Source: an uncultured Microbacteriaceae bacterium
GTDB lineage: Bacteria > Actinomycetota > Actinomycetes > Actinomycetales > Microbacteriaceae
Length of the DNA: 9,623 nucleotides
Assembly: GCA_903882245.1 (NCBI GenBank)
Contig: CAIRWJ010000096.1
Span: forward strand, 1-9,623
Direction: 5' to 3'
A program made the position numbers and the translations under genes. The notes beneath the pieces were generated by a model. The model made no database searches. It was not told where the DNA came from and saw nothing but the letters and a program-made list of their open reading frames with translations. Below are positions 7,000 to 9,623 of the stretch, piece after piece. Position 1 is the first letter of the stretch. Each line of letters opens with the position of its first letter.

Positions 7000-7731
7000 A
7001 TGACTAAGACCGAAAAATCCGCGGGTTGGCGCGTCACAGCGGGCATTGCCCTGCCCCTCATGGCACTCATCTCGCGCATCACTGTTCGAGGAATGGAAAA
7101 CATTCCGCGCACGGGCGCGTTCATCCTCGCGCCGTGCCACTTCAGTGCGATCGATCCTGTGGTGATGGGTGTCGCGCTGTGGAAGGCGGGTCGTACCCCT
7201 CGTTTTATGGCTAAAGAATCGTTGTTCCGCGTGCCCGTTTTGGGCTCGGTGCTGCGCGCACTCGGTCAAATTCCGGTAGATCGAGCCGGTCAGCAGCGAG
7301 CATTGGGGCCGATGAAAGCTGCGCGCTCGCTCGCGAAATCAGGTGGCGGAATTGTCGTCTATCCCGAGGGATCGTTGACCCGTGACCCCGACTTGTGGCC
7401 GATGCGAGGAAAGACGGGCGCAGTGCGAATGGCACTCGATGCGGACATTCCGTTGATCCCGGCTGCGCACTGGGGGACACAAATTCTGATGCCGCGGTAT
7501 TCGGGAAAGATTCGTTTCTTCCCACCGACACCAATCACAGTTCTCATCGGCAAACCAATCGACCTCTCGGCGTTCAAGGGCAAGGTGCTCGATCAGAAAT
7601 TGCTCACCGCGGCGACCGAAATATTGATGTCGACCATCGCCGACCTCCAAGGTCAACTGCGTGGTGAGTTACCGCCCACCAAGCGGTGGGATCCGGTCGA
7701 ACACAACCAGACCACCACGGGGAAGTTTTAA
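7000..7731 (+). CDS. plsC: 1-acyl-sn-glycerol-3-phosphate acyltransferase family protein
   Basis: A 243-residue PlsC/LPLAT-family acyltransferase, expected to acylate lysophosphatidic acid to phosphatidic acid at the inner membrane face. Motif I is PCHFSAIDP with catalytic H47 and D52 of HX4D intact; the usual Asn before His is Cys. Motif II is FMAKESLFRVPVLG followed by GQIPVDR. Motif III is VVYPEGSLTRD, with E123-G124 at the place of FPEGTRS, and motif IV contains LIPAAHWG. The hydrophobic stretch near residues 10-22 could associate with the membrane. The start is set by a strong ribosome site, 22 bases after murA. The TAA stop overlaps the gpsA ATG by one base. GpsA makes the glycerol-3-phosphate that enters this pathway, which supports a phospholipid role. 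The preferred acyl donor and exact lysolipid are unknown. Confidence 0.88.
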   Translation: MTKTEKSAGWRVTAGIALPLMALISRITVRGMENIPRTGAFILAPCHFSAIDPVVMGVALWKAGRTPRFMAKESLFRVPVLGSVLRALGQIPVDRAGQQRALGPMKAARSLAKSGGGIVVYPEGSLTRDPDLWPMRGKTGAVRMALDADIPLIPAAHWGTQILMPRYSGKIRFFPPTPITVLIGKPIDLSAFKGKVLDQKLLTAATEILMSTIADLQGQLRGELPPTKRWDPVEHNQTTTGKF

Positions 7732-8732
7732 TGACTACCGTCGCGGTCCTCGGAGCGGGCGCATGGGGAACGACGTTCGCGAAAGTTCTGGCCGACGGCG
7801 GCGCGGACGTTCAGTTGTGGGCTCGCCGTGATGAAATTGCTCGGGAAATAAACGAAACCCACCGCAACACCACCTATCTGCAACGCGTCAATCTGCCGCT
7901 GACCATCACCGCATCAACGTCCCTATCAGCGACTCTCGCTGGGGTTGATGAAGTGTATCTGTCCGTCCCGTCGCAGTCGCTGCGGTCGGTCCTTGAAGGC
8001 ATTGATGGTCAATTGGGGGATTCCGCACCCATCGTCTCGCTCATGAAGGGTGTCGAACGAAAGTCGGGACTGCGGATGAGTGAAGTGATTCGTGAGGTAA
8101 CTGGAATCGACGAAGACCGCATCGCCGTGGTCTCTGGCCCGAACCTCGCGCTCGAACTCGCCAAGGAAGAGCCGACCGCCTCGGCGGTGTCGTCGACCAA
8201 CACCGACACTGCGGTCACCGTCGCCGCGACGTGTCGCAATGGCTACTTCACGACCTTGACAAACACCGACGTGATCGGCACCGAATTCGGCGGTGTTTTG
8301 AAAAACCTCATCGCCGTTGCCGTTGGAATCGCGGACGGCGTCGGTTACGGCGACAACACCAAGGCGTCCATCATTACGCGCGGATTGGCAGAACTGTCGG
8401 CGTTCGCCTCGGCGTACGGTGCGCGTCCCGAGACGATGTGGGGACTAGCTGGTTTGGGGGACCTCATCGCGACGTGTGAGTCACCGCTGTCTCGTAACAA
8501 CACCGCGGGCAGGCTGTTGGGGCAGGGCTATTCCTTCGACAGGGTGATCCGGCAGATGGACCAGACTGCAGAAGGCCTGTCGTCCGTCGACCCGATCCTC
8601 GTCCTTGCTGCCGCCAAAGGCGTATCGATGCCGATTGTGTCTCAGGTTCAACAAGTGCTGCAGGGCACGCTCGACCCTCGCGAACTCGCACCGCACCTCG
8701 CGACCGACTCCGAAATTCCGTCGGAGGAATAG
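7731..8732 (+). CDS. gpsA: NAD(P)-dependent glycerol-3-phosphate dehydrogenase
   Basis: Reduces dihydroxyacetone phosphate to sn-glycerol-3-phosphate, the backbone for phospholipids, in the cytosol. It has 333 residues, the standard length. The Rossmann dinucleotide loop GAGAWG is at 8-13. K106 in SLMKGVE and K191 in GGVLKNLIAVAVG match the conserved lysines, the latter catalytic. SGPNLALELAKEEPTA near residue 139 and GLAGLGDLIATC with SRNNTAGR near 240-260 are family blocks. The arginine-rich SRN(R/x) region is slightly changed (NNTAGR). The start ATG overlaps the plsC stop (TAATG) and has GGGGAAG at 7719-7725 as ribosome site, five bases away. The next gene begins at the base after the stop. 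Confidence 0.96.
   Translation: MTTVAVLGAGAWGTTFAKVLADGGADVQLWARRDEIAREINETHRNTTYLQRVNLPLTITASTSLSATLAGVDEVYLSVPSQSLRSVLEGIDGQLGDSAPIVSLMKGVERKSGLRMSEVIREVTGIDEDRIAVVSGPNLALELAKEEPTASAVSSTNTDTAVTVAATCRNGYFTTLTNTDVIGTEFGGVLKNLIAVAVGIADGVGYGDNTKASIITRGLAELSAFASAYGARPETMWGLAGLGDLIATCESPLSRNNTAGRLLGQGYSFDRVIRQMDQTAEGLSSVDPILVLAAAKGVSMPIVSQVQQVLQGTLDPRELAPHLATDSEIPSEE
8723..8727 (+). promoter_or_regulatory. Ribosome binding site of the hydrolase gene
   Basis: GGAGG lies five bases before GTG 8733, inside the last codons of gpsA. It decides the GTG start of the hydrolase. Confidence 0.8.
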
Positions 8733-9461
8733 GTGGCGATACAGGCTCTGGCAGATGGCCGGGTGCTCGCCGAACGAATCGGTGGCGCCCCCGCGCGAGT
8801 CGTCGCACTCCACGGGTGGGGGCGGTCAGGAACGGACTTCACCGGACTGTTGGCGGGGCTCGACGCCGTAGCGATTCACCTGCCGGGTTTCGGCCCGACG
8901 GAAGCTCCGAATGCGGTCTGGGGGACTGACGATTACGCACGGCTCGTCGCCGACGCGATTGAACCGCTGGGTCCTGTCGTCGTCCTCGGACACTCGTTTG
9001 GAGGCCGAATTGCGGTTCGTCTGGCGGCCTCGCGTCCCGAACTTGTTTCGGGTCTCGTGTTGACCGGTGCGCCGCTCGTCCGACTCGCTCCTGCCTCGAA
9101 ACCGAAAATGTCGTATCGAATTGCGAAGACGCTCAATCGAATCGGGCTCATTCCCGACTCGGTGATGGAGACTCGACGCACAAAGGCGGGGAGCGCCGAC
9201 TACAACGCCGCACACGGAATCATGCGCGACATCATGGTGAAGACCGTGAACGAAAACTATGACGACGACCTGGCGCGCATCACCGCACCGACGTGGCTGG
9301 TGTGGGGCGAGAACGACACTGCCGCACCGACGGCAGCGGGCAAGGCTGCGTCCGATCGGATCCGGGGTGCTCACTGGACCGTTGTCCCCAACGAGGCGCA
9401 CCTGCTGACTCCCAATCTGGGAGCCGCCGTTCGGGCCGCAGTTGACGAGGCTCTCGCATGA
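8733..9461 (+). CDS. Alpha/beta-fold hydrolase
   Basis: A 242-residue cytosolic alpha/beta hydrolase with a complete triad. The nucleophile is S88 in the elbow GHSFGG, the acid D195 in VWGENDTAAP and the base H223 in NEAHLLTP. The oxyanion region is LHGWGRSGTDF at 26-36, followed by LPGFG at 50-54. A lid region at roughly 115-170 is basic and Lys/Arg rich. No signal peptide is seen. The GTG start follows the gpsA stop with no gap and has GGAGG five bases upstream. The stop TGA overlaps the next ATG by four bases. The superfamily includes esterases, thioesterases, epoxide hydrolases and BioH-like enzymes, so the substrate is not predictable. Being co-transcribed with plsC and gpsA makes a lipid or envelope ester a reasonable guess only. 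In related genomes I recall ddl at this place; this protein is not Ddl. Confidence 0.85.
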   Translation: MAIQALADGRVLAERIGGAPARVVALHGWGRSGTDFTGLLAGLDAVAIHLPGFGPTEAPNAVWGTDDYARLVADAIEPLGPVVVLGHSFGGRIAVRLAASRPELVSGLVLTGAPLVRLAPASKPKMSYRIAKTLNRIGLIPDSVMETRRTKAGSADYNAAHGIMRDIMVKTVNENYDDDLARITAPTWLVWGENDTAAPTAAGKAASDRIRGAHWTVVPNEAHLLTPNLGAAVRAAVDEALA

Positions 9462-9623
9462 TCGACATTTTCTCGTGGTCAATCATCGGACTTCTCCCCG
9501 TAATTCTCGGCGTCAAGTGGCTGAGGGTCGCGCAACGTGAGCACTACATTGCCGGATGGACTACGCGTATCGCGCTCGGATGGGGTCGATCGCGCCAGGT
9601 GTCCTGGTGGCCCCTCATCGCAG
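9458..9623 (+). CDS. Start of a membrane-anchored protein, possibly Mur-ligase-like
   Basis: ATG 9458 overlaps the hydrolase stop (ATGA), and the frame stays open to the window edge, giving 55 residues. Residues 4-19 are hydrophobic and look like an N-terminal membrane anchor. They are followed by a basic, conserved-looking stretch, WLRVAQREHYIAG at 21-33, then another Trp/Arg-rich amphipathic region. No ribosome site is needed if it is coupled to the hydrolase. I recall a similar LRVAQREHY element at the N terminus of actinobacterial proteins annotated as Mur ligase / MurF-like, which would suit an operon containing murA, but no catalytic part is visible. Treat the function as unknown. Confidence 0.6.
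   Translation, partial: MIDIFSWSIIGLLPVILGVKWLRVAQREHYIAGWTTRIALGWGRSRQVSWWPLIA

Noticed and set aside
1..9623. CRISPR arrays, insertion sequences, integration sites or phage genes
   Set aside because: No regularly spaced repeats, terminal inverted repeats, transposase or integrase motifs were seen, and the two tRNA 3' ends are not followed by repeats or integrase genes.

Overview
The window is a compact, fully plus-strand stretch of an actinobacterial chromosome. Base composition is by eye in the high-50s per cent G+C. Gene order (gltX, tRNA-Gln, lipid kinase, tRNA-Glu, terC, leuC, leuD, murA, plsC, gpsA) and protein sequences resemble Microbacteriaceae; that family-level placement is recalled knowledge, not a search result. 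There are no insertion sequences, phage genes, CRISPR arrays or gene-free gaps over 300 bases. Short spacers and overlapping stop/start codons suggest a fairly streamlined genome.

Left part (1-2511): the 3' four-fifths of glutamyl-tRNA synthetase (gltX), a possible 17-codon ORF overlapping its stop, tRNA-Gln(CTG), a diacylglycerol-kinase-type lipid kinase, tRNA-Glu(CTC) and a strong intrinsic terminator. The synthetase thus lies beside tRNA-Glu and tRNA-Gln. In actinobacteria that make Gln-tRNA indirectly, both are GltX substrates, the misacylated Glu-tRNA-Gln being corrected by GatCAB.

Middle (2542-3564): a TerC-family membrane protein with its own promoter and no room for a manganese riboswitch leader.

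Right part (3577-9623): a probable operon starting from a leaderless-looking promoter at leuC. It contains leuC and leuD (isopropylmalate isomerase, leucine synthesis), murA (first committed step of peptidoglycan), plsC (second acylation of glycerol-3-phosphate), gpsA (glycerol-3-phosphate supply), an alpha/beta hydrolase, and the start of an N-terminally membrane-anchored protein cut by the window edge. From leuC to the last ORF each start lies within 22 bases of the previous stop, and most overlap or touch it. The theme from murA onward is envelope building: GpsA makes the backbone that PlsC-type enzymes acylate, while MurA starts the wall precursor.

Most of the region is housekeeping. The points worth a second look are the shared TGG-TANNNT promoter design placed 6-9 bases before start codons (leaderless mRNAs), the micro-ORF that overlaps the tRNA-Gln promoter, a Cys-for-Asn change in the PlsC HX4D motif, and the unassigned hydrolase plus membrane-anchored partner at the right edge. 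I saw no convincing new multi-gene system.
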